The notes under the pieces: generated by a model
Seen by the model: the letters and a program-made list of their open reading frames with translations, nothing else
Databases searched by the model: none
Told to the model about the DNA's origin: nothing
Position numbers and translations under genes: made by a program
From: Enterococcus faecalis 13-SD-W-01
Lineage (GTDB): Bacteria; Bacillota; Bacilli; Lactobacillales; Enterococcaceae
Length of the DNA: 53,183 nucleotides
Direction of reading: 5' to 3'
Assembly: GCA_000415185.1 (NCBI GenBank)
Contig: KE351646.1
Location: 217,357-270,539, forward strand
Shown: positions 31,438 through 40,480 of the stretch, piece after piece
Layout: every line of letters starts with the position of its first letter
Numbering within the stretch: the stretch's first letter is position 1

Positions 31438-31758
31438 ATGGCGAAAAAAACAATCATGCTTGTTTGTTCAGCAGGAATGAGCACTAGTTTATTAGTAACG
31501 AAAATGCAGAAAGCAGCAGAAGCTCAGGGCATCGACTCTGATATCTTCGCGGTCTCTGCTTCAGATGCGGACAACAACATTGCAAATAAAGATGTCGATG
31601 TTTTATTATTAGGACCACAAGTCCGCTTTATGCGAGGCGATTTTGAAAAACGTCTTGAGCCGAAAGGAATCCCGCTTGATGTCATCAATATGGCAGATTA
31701 CGGAATGATGAACGGAGAAAAAGTATTACAGCAAGCATTGACACTGATCGGCGAATAA
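31438..31758 (+). CDS. PTS lactose/cellobiose-type IIB component, orphan
   Basis: The IIB protein takes phosphate from IIA on a cysteine and passes it to the sugar entering through IIC. The 106-residue protein is of the ChbB/CelA type: the phosphocysteine is Cys10 in IMLVCSAGMSTSLL, followed by LLLGPQVRFM. No IIA, IIC or glycosidase gene is adjacent, so it must work with components encoded elsewhere or have a regulatory role. I use the ATG at 31438 after AAAGGAGAG. It has a consensus promoter, a consensus cre and a strong terminator of its own. Confidence 0.92.
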   Translation: MAKKTIMLVCSAGMSTSLLVTKMQKAAEAQGIDSDIFAVSASDADNNIANKDVDVLLLGPQVRFMRGDFEKRLEPKGIPLDVINMADYGMMNGEKVLQQALTLIGE

Positions 31759-31815
31759 ACCCAAAAATAATCGATGATTCAATCGATCAATCATAGGTTC
31801 TAATTACGAATAAGT

Positions 31816-31853
31816 ATCCGCAAAACATTTTGTATGTTTTGCGGATTTTTTAT
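31816..31853 (+). terminator. intrinsic terminator after the PTS IIB gene
   Basis: ATCCGCAAAACAT and ATGTTTTGCGGAT are perfect 13-base arms around a 5-nt loop, followed by T. Confidence 0.88.
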
Positions 31854-31891
31854 TTTCTTTTGCGTATATGGATAATGAAAGGGGGAGGATG

Positions 31892-33205
31892 ATGGAGGAA
31901 CCGATTTTTTGGGGACGAAGAGTGTTGTCCCGAGAAGCAGAAAAGTATTCCCTATTTATAGAAGAAAAAGCCGATGTGGTGATCGATGCACTGGCTATTT
32001 TAAAAAAAGAAATCGTCTGTCAAAGATGCAAAGTGGCGACGACGAAAGCAGCAGCTCGTTTGAATGAACAAGTTTTTTATTGTCCGCACTGTCTTTTCTT
32101 GGGGCGCTGCGATACGACCCAGAAACTGATTTTGGTCAAACAGCCTGATTTGCCGCCGAGAAAAGTCGTTTTTGACTGGCAAGGGACATTGACAAAAGAA
32201 CAAGCAGCGATTGCCCAGAAATTAAATGATCCTAAGCTGACACAAGATCATTTAATATGGGCCATCACAGGAGCCGGTAAGACTGAGATGCTGTATCCGC
32301 TGCTTCTTGCTGCCTTGTCCCGTGGAGGAAGAGCAGCAGTAGTTTCACCTAGAGTAGATGTCTGCATTGAGTTGTATCTTCGTTTTTCCAAAGTTTTCCC
32401 TGAAGAAAAAATCGGACTTTTTCACGGAAAAGAAAGGTGGGATGGTACCTATCATCCATTTGTCGTATGCACGACGCATCAGCTGTATCGTTTTTATCAA
32501 GCTTTTGATATTTTAGTCGTTGATGAAATCGATGCGTTTCCTTATGCAGGCGATCAAGGTCTAGCTTCGGCAGTTCAAACAGCATTGAAGAAGAAAGGCA
32601 AGTTTGTTTATCTTAGTGCGACACCGGATGAAAAGCTGCGGCGAGAAACAGAGAATCTGCTCGTCCATCAGCTGCCATTACGCTTTCATCGGCGGCCGCT
32701 TCCGGAACCCGAATTGTTTTTCTGGAATCATTGGCGAAGGAATTGCTTGAAGAAGCGCAAAGCAAAACGTTTTTTGCGTCTTTTGCTCGAGTTAAAGAAA
32801 CAAAATGATCTTTTGCTTTTTTGCCCTACGATCTCATTGATGCTTCAATTGGAAAAGCAGTTGAAAAAATGGCTGCCCACTCTTAGAATCGGTTCAGTTT
32901 CTTCCGAAGATGAGCAGCGAGCAGAAAAAGTAGCTGCGATGAGAGAAAAGGCCTACGATATCTTGCTGACAAGCACGATCCTTGAGCGGGGCGTTACGTT
33001 TGAACGATTATCTGTCGTCGTTTTAGGTGCGGATCATCAAGTATTTACGAAAGCAGCTTTAGTCCAAATCGCTGGCAGAGCAGATCGAAAAGGCGGCTAT
33101 ACAAACAGCAGAGTCTGCTTTTTTTACCATGAAAAAACAGCAGCGATCCAAAAAGCAGTACAAGAAATCCAAGAGATGAACAAAAAAGGGGCGCTACTTC
33201 GATGA
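31892..33205 (+). CDS. comFA: ComFA-like DNA helicase
   Basis: ComFA is a cytosolic superfamily 2 ATPase that helps pull transforming DNA through the ComEC channel. The 437-residue protein has an N-terminal four-cysteine zinc element (CQRC ... CPHC), Walker A in ITGAGKTEM, the DEAD-type box VVDEIDAFP, motif III LSATP and the C-terminal helicase motifs (TSTILERGVT and QIAGRADRKGG). Two adjacent ATGs (31889 and 31892) follow AAGGGGGAGG; I prefer the second on spacing, but a third, at 31868, cannot be excluded. It overlaps comFC by ATGA. Natural transformation is not established in enterococci. Confidence 0.92.
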   Translation: MEEPIFWGRRVLSREAEKYSLFIEEKADVVIDALAILKKEIVCQRCKVATTKAAARLNEQVFYCPHCLFLGRCDTTQKLILVKQPDLPPRKVVFDWQGTLTKEQAAIAQKLNDPKLTQDHLIWAITGAGKTEMLYPLLLAALSRGGRAAVVSPRVDVCIELYLRFSKVFPEEKIGLFHGKERWDGTYHPFVVCTTHQLYRFYQAFDILVVDEIDAFPYAGDQGLASAVQTALKKKGKFVYLSATPDEKLRRETENLLVHQLPLRFHRRPLPEPELFFWNHWRRNCLKKRKAKRFLRLLLELKKQNDLLLFCPTISLMLQLEKQLKKWLPTLRIGSVSSEDEQRAEKVAAMREKAYDILLTSTILERGVTFERLSVVVLGADHQVFTKAALVQIAGRADRKGGYTNSRVCFFYHEKTAAIQKAVQEIQEMNKKGALLR

Positions 33206-33888
33206 ATTGCTCCTTTTGTCGTTCCGCTATTATTCGAAACCTTGATATTTTAGAAGTGTTAGGAATCAAATCGATTGCAGAAAACGAATTGTGCGCAGAA
33301 TGCCGTCAGCTTTTTCAACGGCTTCCTGAAGAATCAGTCTGCAAAACGTGTCAAAAAATCCAGCTGTCATCTGTAATCTGTGAGGATTGCCGTTATTGGA
33401 AAGAACAATATCCTGATTATGATTTTTGTCATCGGGCTTTTTTTCAATATGATAAAGCAATGCAAGAATGGGTGTATCAGTATAAGTTCATGGGGGACAT
33501 TGCTTTAGCGACAACTTTTTCACGAGAATGGAAAACATTGTCCAGACGATTTCCTGATTTTTTGATTTGTCCGATCCCTTTATCGTCTGAAAGACAAAAA
33601 ACGAGAGGCTTCAATCAAGTCAGCCAGATGCTTTCTGCAGCCAATATTTCTTATCAGTTATTTTTAGAACGCTCTGTCAACGAAGCGCCGCAAGCCCAAA
33701 AAACGCGGAATGAACGCTTAAACATGAAACAGATCTTTCGATTTTGCGGTAAAAAAGAAGAAATAATCGGGCAGAAGATCCTATTGGTCGATGATGTGTA
33801 TACGACAGGTCGAACGTTATTTCATGCTGCTGAAGCTCTTTTGCCGCAAAAGCCCCAAACCATCCGAACGTTTTCTTTAGCACGATAA
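33202..33888 (+). CDS. comFC: ComFC/GntX-like phosphoribosyltransferase
   Basis: A 228-residue ComF-family protein needed for DNA uptake in competent species, with a proposed role in handling ssDNA. It has an N-terminal zinc-binding region (NCSFC, CAEC, CKTC and CEDC) and a C-terminal PRTase fold with ILLVDDVYTTGRT as the PRPP-binding motif and PIPLSSERQKTRGFNQ, typical of the family. Its start overlaps the comFA stop (ATGA). The hpf promoter follows with no clear terminator. Confidence 0.93.
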   Translation: MNCSFCRSAIIRNLDILEVLGIKSIAENELCAECRQLFQRLPEESVCKTCQKIQLSSVICEDCRYWKEQYPDYDFCHRAFFQYDKAMQEWVYQYKFMGDIALATTFSREWKTLSRRFPDFLICPIPLSSERQKTRGFNQVSQMLSAANISYQLFLERSVNEAPQAQKTRNERLNMKQIFRFCGKKEEIIGQKILLVDDVYTTGRTLFHAAEALLPQKPQTIRTFSLAR

Positions 33889-33914
33889 ATACACAAGTTT
33901 GGTAGCGATTTAGT

Positions 33915-33942
33915 TTGCAAAAGGGAAAGAGTTCGATATAAT
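33915..33942 (+). promoter_or_regulatory. hpf promoter
   Basis: TTGCAA (33915-33920), 16 bp and consensus TATAAT (33937-33942), with a leader of about 60 nt. Confidence 0.7.
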
Positions 33943-34010
33943 AGAATTAAGAAGAGGGAAAGAGTGGTCCTTCTCCTTCTTGATAGTGGTAGACGAAAGG
34001 GGTAATTTTT

Positions 34011-34562
34011 ATGTTTAGATATAATGTACGCGGAGAGAATATCGAAGTAACAGAAGCAATTCGCGATTACGTTGAAAAAAAAGTAGGCAAATTAGAACGC
34101 TACTTCAGTGATGCACCCGAAGCTACAGCTCACGTAAACCTAAAAGTATACACTGAAAAAACAGCAAAAGTAGAAGTAACGATCCCGTTACCATACCTTG
34201 TGTTGCGTGCAGAAGAAACTTCACCAGACTTATATGCAAGTATTGATCTGGTTGTTGATAAATTAGAACGCCAAATTCGTAAATTCAAAACAAAAATCAA
34301 CCGTAAATCAAGAGAAACAGCTGTGAATACAGCAGATGCAGCGGTATTTTTCAATGAAGAAAACGAAGAAGAAAATGATTCAGCGTTGGACATCGTTCGC
34401 ACAAAACGTCTATCATTAAAACCAATGGATAGCGAAGAAGCTGTTTTACAAATGAACATGCTTGGACACAACTTCTTCATCTTTGAAGATGCAGAAACAA
34501 ATGGAACAAGCATCGTTTATCGTCGGAAAGACGGCAAATATGGCTTGATCGAAACAGACTGA
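34011..34562 (+). CDS. hpf: long ribosome hibernation promoting factor
   Basis: Long HPF binds the 30S subunit in stationary phase and dimerises ribosomes into inactive 100S particles. The 183-residue protein has the N-terminal beta-alpha domain ([24 protein letters not shown] to about 105), an acidic linker ([13 protein letters not shown]) and the C-terminal dimerisation domain ([23 protein letters not shown] ... [12 protein letters not shown]). The domain order is that of the long type. It precedes secA as in many Firmicutes, but a terminator separates them. Confidence 0.95.
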   Translation: MFRYNVRGENIEVTEAIRDYVEKKVGKLERYFSDAPEATAHVNLKVYTEKTAKVEVTIPLPYLVLRAEETSPDLYASIDLVVDKLERQIRKFKTKINRKSRETAVNTADAAVFFNEENEEENDSALDIVRTKRLSLKPMDSEEAVLQMNMLGHNFFIFEDAETNGTSIVYRRKDGKYGLIETD

Positions 34563-34581
34563 TTCGTTAAATAGCAAAAGA

Positions 34582-34611
34582 AAAAGGACAGCGCTCGCCG
34601 CTGTCCTTTTT
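34582..34611 (+). terminator. intrinsic terminator after hpf
   Basis: AAAAGGACAGCG pairs perfectly with CGCTGTCCTTTT around a 5-nt loop, then T. Confidence 0.88.
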
Positions 34612-34781
34612 GTTTTATATAGGAAAGAATATTCAAGGTTTTTATAAAAACGTTCGTTATCGTTGGAAAACAAAACATTCCGTGGTATTGTCATAACGCC
34701 AGACCTCCCTTTGCCGAAACTCATAGTTTTTCTTAAACTATTGTTTCGAGTAATTATTATATTTCATTTATACAAAAGTAG

Positions 34782-34790
34782 TGATAAAAT
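34782..34790 (+). promoter_or_regulatory. candidate secA promoter (extended -10)
   Basis: TGaTAAAAT lies 60 bp before secA. The -35 region is poor. The rest of the 288-bp hpf-secA gap holds the hpf terminator and A/T-rich sequence. Confidence 0.5.
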
Positions 34791-34850
34791 AGATGGGAGA
34801 GTCTACATAGCGAGTGAGATACATACGAAGAAAGGAAGATTAAATAACGC

Positions 34851-37385
34851 ATGGCGAATTTTATACGTACAATCATCGAAAATGATAAAAAAGAAATCAA
34901 ACGTTTAGACAGCATTGCCAAAAAAGTAGAAGCACACGCGGATACGATGGCTGCTTTGACAGATGAACAATTACAAGCAAAAACCGAGGAATTCAAAGGC
35001 AGATACAAAAAAGGCGAGACATTGGATCAATTGCTTCCAGAAGCATTTGCGGTCGTACGCGAAGCCGCAAAGCGCGTACTAGGTCTTTACCCATATCATG
35101 TACAGCTTATGGGGGGGATCGTTCTGCATGACGGAAATATCCCTGAAATGCGTACCGGTGAAGGGAAAACATTGACAGCGACGATGCCTGTTTATTTGAA
35201 TGCATTGACTGGCGAAGGGGTCCATGTAGTTACAGTCAATGAATATCTAGCAACACGTGATGCTTCTGAAATGGGCGAACTTTACAATTTCTTAGGATTA
35301 AGTGTTGGTTTGAATATCAACTCAAAATCTTCAGACGAAAAACGTGCTGCTTATAATTGTGATATTACTTATAGTACAAATAACGAATTAGGATTTGACT
35401 ATTTAAGAGACAACATGGTCGTTTACCGCAATCAAATGGTACAGCGTCCTTTGAACTATGCAATCGTCGATGAAGTAGACTCGATTTTGATCGATGAGGC
35501 AAGAACACCATTGATCATTTCTGGACAAGCAGAAAAATCAACTGCTTTATATACAAGAACAGATAACTTTGTCAAACGCTTGAAAGAAGACGAAGACTAT
35601 AAAATCGATATCCAATCAAAAACGATTGGCTTAACAGAAGCAGGGATCGAAAAAGCAGAAGAAACATTTGGGCTTGAGAACCTGTACGATATCGAAAATA
35701 CAGCATTGACGCACCATATGGACCAAGCGCTTCGTGCCAACTACATCATGCTGCGCGACATTGATTACGTTGTCCAAGAAGGAAAAGTATTGATCGTTGA
35801 CCAATTTACTGGTCGTATCATGGATGGCCGCCGTTATTCAGATGGTCTGCACCAAGCGATCGAAGCAAAAGAAGGCGTTGAGATCGAAGACGAAACAAAA
35901 ACGATGGCAACGATCACTTTCCAGAACTATTTCCGTATGTACAAAAAATTATCAGGTATGACAGGGACAGCGAAAACAGAGGAAGAAGAATTCCGCGAAA
36001 TCTACAATATCCAAGTTTTCCAAATCCCTACAAACAAACCTGTGATTCGTGATGACCGTGCAGACTTGCTTTATCCAACATTGGAAAGCAAATTCAAAGC
36101 AGTTGTCCAAGATATCAAAGACCGCTACCGTAAAGGACAGCCTGTCTTGGTTGGTACAGTTGCTGTTGAGACATCTGAATTATTATCAGATATGCTGAAC
36201 CAAGAAAAAGTACCGCATGAAGTCTTGAATGCGAAAAACCACTTTAAAGAAGCAGAAATCATCATGAATGCTGGACAAAAAGGCGCAGTAACGATCGCGA
36301 CCAACATGGCCGGACGTGGTACAGATATCAAGTTGGGACTTGGTGTCAGAGAGCTAGGCGGATTAGCAGTTATCGGTACAGAACGACATGAATCACGTCG
36401 TATCGACAATCAGCTGCGTGGACGTGCCGGACGTCAAGGGGACCCAGGTATGTCTCAATTTTACCTATCTCTAGAGGATGATTTGATGAAACGTTTTGGT
36501 TCAGAACGAATCAAAGCTTTCTTGGACCGCTTGAAGATCGGCGAAGAAGATGCAGTTATCCAAAGTAAAATGCTTAGCCGTCAAGTTGAATCTGCCCAAA
36601 AACGTGTGGAAGGAAACAACTATGATACACGTAAAAACGTCTTGCAATATGACGATGTGATGCGTGAACAGCGTGAAGTAATCTACAGCCAGCGTCAAGA
36701 TGTGATCATGGAAGAAAACAGCTTGTCACAACAATTGATGAATATGGTCAAACGTACGATCAGCCGCGTAGTCGATGCGCATACACAATTAGAAAAAAGT
36801 AATTGGAACTTAGAAGGTATCGTTGATTTTGCCGGCAATACATTAGTCCATGAAGATACGATTTCTCTCGCAGATATCGAAGGAAAATCGCCGCAAGAAA
36901 TCAAAGATTATTTGAATGAAAGAGCGCAAGAAGTCTTTAATACAAAAGCAAGCCACTTGAATGGCCCAGAACAGCTATTGGAATTTGAAAAAGTTGTTAT
37001 CTTGCGTGTTGTTGACTCAAAATGGACCGATCATATCGATGCAATGGATCAGCTGCGTCAATCAATCGGACTTCGTGCTTATGGACAAAACAATCCATTA
37101 GTCGAATATCAAACAGAAGGCTACAAAATGTTTGAAGACATGGTCGGTGCAATTGAATATGAAGTAACACGTCTATTCATGAAAGCAGAGATCCGTCAAA
37201 ACATCCAACGCGAACAAGTAGCAGCTGGTGAGACAAATCATCCAGCAGAACAAACAGCACAAAGCCAAAGCAATACAAGTGCGAAAAAACAACCCGTTCG
37301 TGTAGAAAAAGTGGGACGAAATGATCCATGTCCTTGCGGAAGCGGGAAAAAATATAAAAATTGTCATGGAAAAAATGAATTCTAA
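34851..37385 (+). CDS. secA: preprotein translocase ATPase SecA
   Basis: SecA is the motor that drives preproteins through SecYEG. The 844-residue length is normal for a Firmicute SecA1. The nucleotide fold shows [13 protein letters not shown], the DEAD-like [42 protein letters not shown] and [11 protein letters not shown]. The C-terminal tail ends with the zinc/SecB-type [14 protein letters not shown] after a charged linker. AAAGGAAG lies about 11 bases before the ATG. prfB follows, the standard order secA-prfB-ftsE-ftsX in Firmicutes. Confidence 0.98.
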   Translation: MANFIRTIIENDKKEIKRLDSIAKKVEAHADTMAALTDEQLQAKTEEFKGRYKKGETLDQLLPEAFAVVREAAKRVLGLYPYHVQLMGGIVLHDGNIPEMRTGEGKTLTATMPVYLNALTGEGVHVVTVNEYLATRDASEMGELYNFLGLSVGLNINSKSSDEKRAAYNCDITYSTNNELGFDYLRDNMVVYRNQMVQRPLNYAIVDEVDSILIDEARTPLIISGQAEKSTALYTRTDNFVKRLKEDEDYKIDIQSKTIGLTEAGIEKAEETFGLENLYDIENTALTHHMDQALRANYIMLRDIDYVVQEGKVLIVDQFTGRIMDGRRYSDGLHQAIEAKEGVEIEDETKTMATITFQNYFRMYKKLSGMTGTAKTEEEEFREIYNIQVFQIPTNKPVIRDDRADLLYPTLESKFKAVVQDIKDRYRKGQPVLVGTVAVETSELLSDMLNQEKVPHEVLNAKNHFKEAEIIMNAGQKGAVTIATNMAGRGTDIKLGLGVRELGGLAVIGTERHESRRIDNQLRGRAGRQGDPGMSQFYLSLEDDLMKRFGSERIKAFLDRLKIGEEDAVIQSKMLSRQVESAQKRVEGNNYDTRKNVLQYDDVMREQREVIYSQRQDVIMEENSLSQQLMNMVKRTISRVVDAHTQLEKSNWNLEGIVDFAGNTLVHEDTISLADIEGKSPQEIKDYLNERAQEVFNTKASHLNGPEQLLEFEKVVILRVVDSKWTDHIDAMDQLRQSIGLRAYGQNNPLVEYQTEGYKMFEDMVGAIEYEVTRLFMKAEIRQNIQREQVAAGETNHPAEQTAQSQSNTSAKKQPVRVEKVGRNDPCPCGSGKKYKNCHGKNEF

Positions 37386-37436
37386 TTCCTGACAAAACAC
37401 AGAAGAAAATTTCTTCAAGTGTTCTGATTCCAGTAG

Positions 37437-37485
37437 ATCCATGAACTAGAAACAGCTTCTTGTGTTTCCTAGATCATGGATTTTA
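37437..37485 (+). terminator. hairpin between secA and prfB
   Basis: ATCCATGAACTAGAAAC pairs with GTTTCCTAGATCATGGAT (with a bulge) and a short T run follows. It is a weak terminator or attenuator, so some read-through from secA to prfB is likely. Confidence 0.45.
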
Positions 37486-37552
37486 CTGTTTCAGGCAGAA
37501 ATCAAGCATTTCAAAATAATCAACAAACTAACTGCTGAAAGAAGGAAACAAA

Positions 37553-38654
37553 ATGGAAATCGCAGAAATACGTAATCTATTGCAAGAAATGGAAGAAAAA
37601 ATCACAAGTTTCAGGAGGTCTCTTTGACTTAGATCAACTAGAAGAAGACATCGCAGAAGCGGAACACAAGATGGCTGAACCAGGTTTCTGGGATAACAGC
37701 GAAGAAGCACAAAAACTCATCAATGAAAACAACGCGAACAAAGAAACCTATGACCAGTTCCATCAATTATCAGAAGAATGGGAAGAACTAGGGTTGATGG
37801 CAGAAATGCTGCAAGAAGAGCCAGATGCCGATATGCAGCAAGAGCTGGAAAATCGATTGAAGACATTAGATGATCGTTTGAGAGCCTACGAATTATCCAT
37901 GCTTTTAGATGGACCGTATGACCGTAACAATGCAATCGTGGAACTTCATCCCGGTGCTGGCGGAACAGAGTCTCAAGACTGGGGCAGTATGCTTTTACGT
38001 ATGTATACACGTTGGGCAGAACAGCATGGATATCAGGTAGAAACACTTGATTACCAAGCCGGAGACGAAGCTGGGATCAAGAGTGTGACGCTTTTGATCA
38101 AAGGACATAACGCATTTGGTTATTTGAAATCAGAAAAGGGCGTACATCGTTTGGTCCGAATCTCACCTTTTGATTCTGCGAAAAGAAGACATACTTCTTT
38201 TTGTTCCGTGGATGTCATGCCAGAATTAAATGAAGAAATCGATATTGCTATCAATCCAGATGACTTGAAGATCGATACGTATCGAGCAAGCGGGGCTGGC
38301 GGTCAGCATATCAATAAAACAGAATCTGCCGTTCGTATCACTCACTTGCCAACTGGAACGGTCGTAGCCAGCCAAGCACAACGTTCACAGTTGAAAAATA
38401 GAGAGCAAGCAATGGGCATGCTGAAAGCCAAATTGTATCAATTAGAAGTAGAGAAAAAAGAACAAGAAGCAGCCGCATTACGTGGGGAACAGCTGGAGAT
38501 CGGCTGGGGCTCACAAATCCGTTCCTATGTTTTCCATCCGTATTCAATGGTCAAAGATCACCGGACAAACCATGAAACGGGAAATGTCCAAGCAGTAATG
38601 GATGGCGATTTGGATGAATTTATTGATGCATACTTAAAAATGAACCTTCAATAA
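37553..38654 (+). CDS. prfB: peptide chain release factor 2 with programmed +1 frameshift
   Basis: RF2 recognises UAA and UGA and triggers peptide release. The gene is read in two frames: codons 1-24 ([17 protein letters not shown]...) end at an in-frame TGA (37625-37627), and after a +1 shift (CTT then GAC from 37626) translation continues to 38654, giving 366 residues. The RF2 stop-recognition motif SPF is in [11 protein letters not shown], and the catalytic GGQ is in [17 protein letters not shown] precedes the ATG. Without the frameshift only a 24-residue peptide forms, so RF2 limits its own synthesis. A start at 37671 alone would be a truncated call. Confidence 0.97.
37613..37628 (+). promoter_or_regulatory. 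prfB +1 frameshift signal
   Basis: An internal Shine-Dalgarno AGGAGG (37613-37618), three bases, then the slippery CTT-TGA-C. The spacing is the canonical one known from E. coli prfB. UGA followed by C is a weak stop context that favours shifting when RF2 is scarce. Confidence 0.97.
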
Positions 38655-38698
38655 AAGGATTTGGCTCAGAAAATGTACAATTGAAATGAAACTGTAAA

Positions 38699-38735
38699 AC
38701 TTTGAAAGCACTTTGAAATGTTCTCATGCTATAAT
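38699..38735 (+). promoter_or_regulatory. ftsEX promoter with direct repeats
   Basis: Extended -10 TGcTATAAT (38727-38735) about 36 bp before ftsE. At its -35 region are two direct repeats of ACTTTGAAA (38699-38707 and 38710-38718) exactly 11 bp apart, one helical turn. This fits binding of a dimeric response regulator that replaces a poor -35. Confidence 0.55.
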
Positions 38736-38770
38736 TATCTGAAGACAGAAAAAAGATATGGAGAGATAAT

Positions 38771-39457
38771 ATGATTGAAATGCAGGATGTAATGAAGAAG
38801 TACTCCAATGGTACGACTGCCATCCGAAATCTCTCGGTCAATATTGATCAAGGAGAGTTTGTTTATGTAGTTGGTCCGTCTGGGGCGGGGAAATCTACAT
38901 TTATCAAGTTGATGTATCGCGAAGAAAAAGCCACACAAGGAACATTGAACGTAGCAGGTCATGACTTGCTGTCGATCAAAGAACGTGAAGTGCCTTATTT
39001 GCGACGTGAAATCGGAGTCGTTTTCCAAGATTATAAACTGCTTCCTAAAAAGACAGTTTATGAAAATGTCGCTTATGCGATGCAAGTTATCGGACGCAAA
39101 CCGCGAGATATCAAAAAACGCGTGATGGAAGTCCTTGATTTAGTCGGTCTGAAACATAAAGTCCGTGTATTCCCAAGTGAATTATCTGGCGGGGAGCAGC
39201 AGCGTGTATCAATTGCTCGTGCAATCGTGAATACACCAAAAGTCCTGATCGCTGATGAACCAACAGGGAACCTTGACCCGGAAAATTCTTGGGAAATCAT
39301 GAAATTATTAGACCGGATCAATGCACAAGGAACAACTGTCGTGATGGCTACACATAACAGCACGATCGTTAACACGATCCGCCATCGCGTTATAGCAATC
39401 GAAAACGGCCGCATCATTCGCGACCAAGCGGAAGGGGAATACGGATACGATGATTAG
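38771..39457 (+). CDS. ftsE: cell division ATP-binding protein FtsE
   Basis: FtsE is the ATPase of the FtsEX complex, which activates peptidoglycan hydrolases at the membrane through a cell-wall partner. The 228-residue ABC domain has Walker A GPSGAGKST (about residue 37), the Q loop VFQDYKLLP, signature LSGGEQQR, Walker B VLIADEPTGNLDP and the H loop THN. It overlaps ftsX by 8 bp, so both are coupled. In streptococci the partner is PcsB and in Bacillus CwlO; neither is in this window. Confidence 0.97.
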   Translation: MIEMQDVMKKYSNGTTAIRNLSVNIDQGEFVYVVGPSGAGKSTFIKLMYREEKATQGTLNVAGHDLLSIKEREVPYLRREIGVVFQDYKLLPKKTVYENVAYAMQVIGRKPRDIKKRVMEVLDLVGLKHKVRVFPSELSGGEQQRVSIARAIVNTPKVLIADEPTGNLDPENSWEIMKLLDRINAQGTTVVMATHNSTIVNTIRHRVIAIENGRIIRDQAEGEYGYDD

Positions 39458-40325
39458 AACCTTTTTCCGTCATCTTTTAGAAAGTATCAAAAGCCTGAAA
39501 CGAAACGGCTGGATGACGATCGCTTCTGTCAGTGCAGTGACGATCACGTTGACGCTGGTAGGTATTTTCATGGCGATCATCATGAATGCGACGAAATTTG
39601 CTCAAGACGTCGAAGGAAATGTCGAAGTTTCTGTTTTTGTTGATATCGGTACAAAACAAGAAGATATGGATAAACTGGAAAAAGAACTAGGCGAAATCGA
39701 TCATGTCGATAAAGTCGTTTTTTCCAGCAAAGAAAATGAGTTGAAAAAAATCCAAGATGCAATGGGCGATGCTTGGAATTTGTTTGAAGGAGACAGCAAT
39801 CCTTTATATGACGTATATATCGTCAGCGCGACGAAACCAGAATATACGAAAGATATCTCAGAAGCTGCGTCGAAATTGCCGAATGTTTTCCGCTCCGATT
39901 ACGGTGGAACATCATCAGATAGGATCTTCCAGATTGCCTCTGGTGTACGGACATGGGGACTTGCCTCAGCTGCATTGCTGTTATTTGTAGCAATGTTCCT
40001 GATTTCCAATACCATTCGGATCACGATCATTTCCCGTCAAAGAGAGATCCAGATCATGCGTTTGGTTGGTGCGAAAAACGGCTACATCCGCTGGCCTTTC
40101 TTCTTAGAAGGCGGCTGGATCGGATTGATTGGTGCGATCATCCCCGTCTTGATCATGACATTTGGGTATCGCGAGATTTATCAAATGATTGCACCGCGTT
40201 CAAATTACGCGCTGCTTCATCCTGAAGATTTTGTTTGGAGAATCAATCTATTGATGGTTGGTATTGGGGTAATCATCGGATCATTAGGTTCAGTGATCTC
40301 AATGCGCAGATTCTTGAAATTTTAA
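39450..40325 (+). CDS. ftsX: cell division protein FtsX
   Basis: The membrane subunit of FtsEX. The 291-residue protein has one N-terminal transmembrane helix (about 20-45), an extracellular domain (about 46-170, VEVSVFVDIGTKQED... NVFRSDYGGTS) and three C-terminal helices (about 175-285), the usual FtsX topology. The segment ISRQREIQIMRLVGA near the second helix is the family coupling motif. The extracellular domain is the expected contact for a hydrolase. Confidence 0.96.
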   Translation: MIRTFFRHLLESIKSLKRNGWMTIASVSAVTITLTLVGIFMAIIMNATKFAQDVEGNVEVSVFVDIGTKQEDMDKLEKELGEIDHVDKVVFSSKENELKKIQDAMGDAWNLFEGDSNPLYDVYIVSATKPEYTKDISEAASKLPNVFRSDYGGTSSDRIFQIASGVRTWGLASAALLLFVAMFLISNTIRITIISRQREIQIMRLVGAKNGYIRWPFFLEGGWIGLIGAIIPVLIMTFGYREIYQMIAPRSNYALLHPEDFVWRINLLMVGIGVIIGSLGSVISMRRFLKF

Positions 40326-40341
40326 TGGATTGAATGATAAG

Positions 40342-40396
40342 ACCGCAGACAAAGAAGTCGATTTTTACTTCTTGTCTGGCGGTTTTTTTTTTTTTT
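40342..40396 (+). terminator. intrinsic terminator after ftsX
   Basis: ACCGCAGACAAAGAAGT pairs with ACTTCTTGTCTGGCGGT with minor mismatches, followed by 14 consecutive T. Confidence 0.92.
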
Positions 40397-40421
40397 CTGT
40401 TGGAAAGAATCAAGATTTTTC

Positions 40422-40450
40422 TTTACTTAAAAAAATTTCTTCGCTATGCT
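40422..40450 (+). promoter_or_regulatory. candidate cls promoter
   Basis: TTTACT (40422-40427), 17 bp and TATGCT (40445-40450). Confidence 0.5.
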
Positions 40451-40480
40451 AGAAGGGTTAGAAGATGAAGAGGTGAGAGT

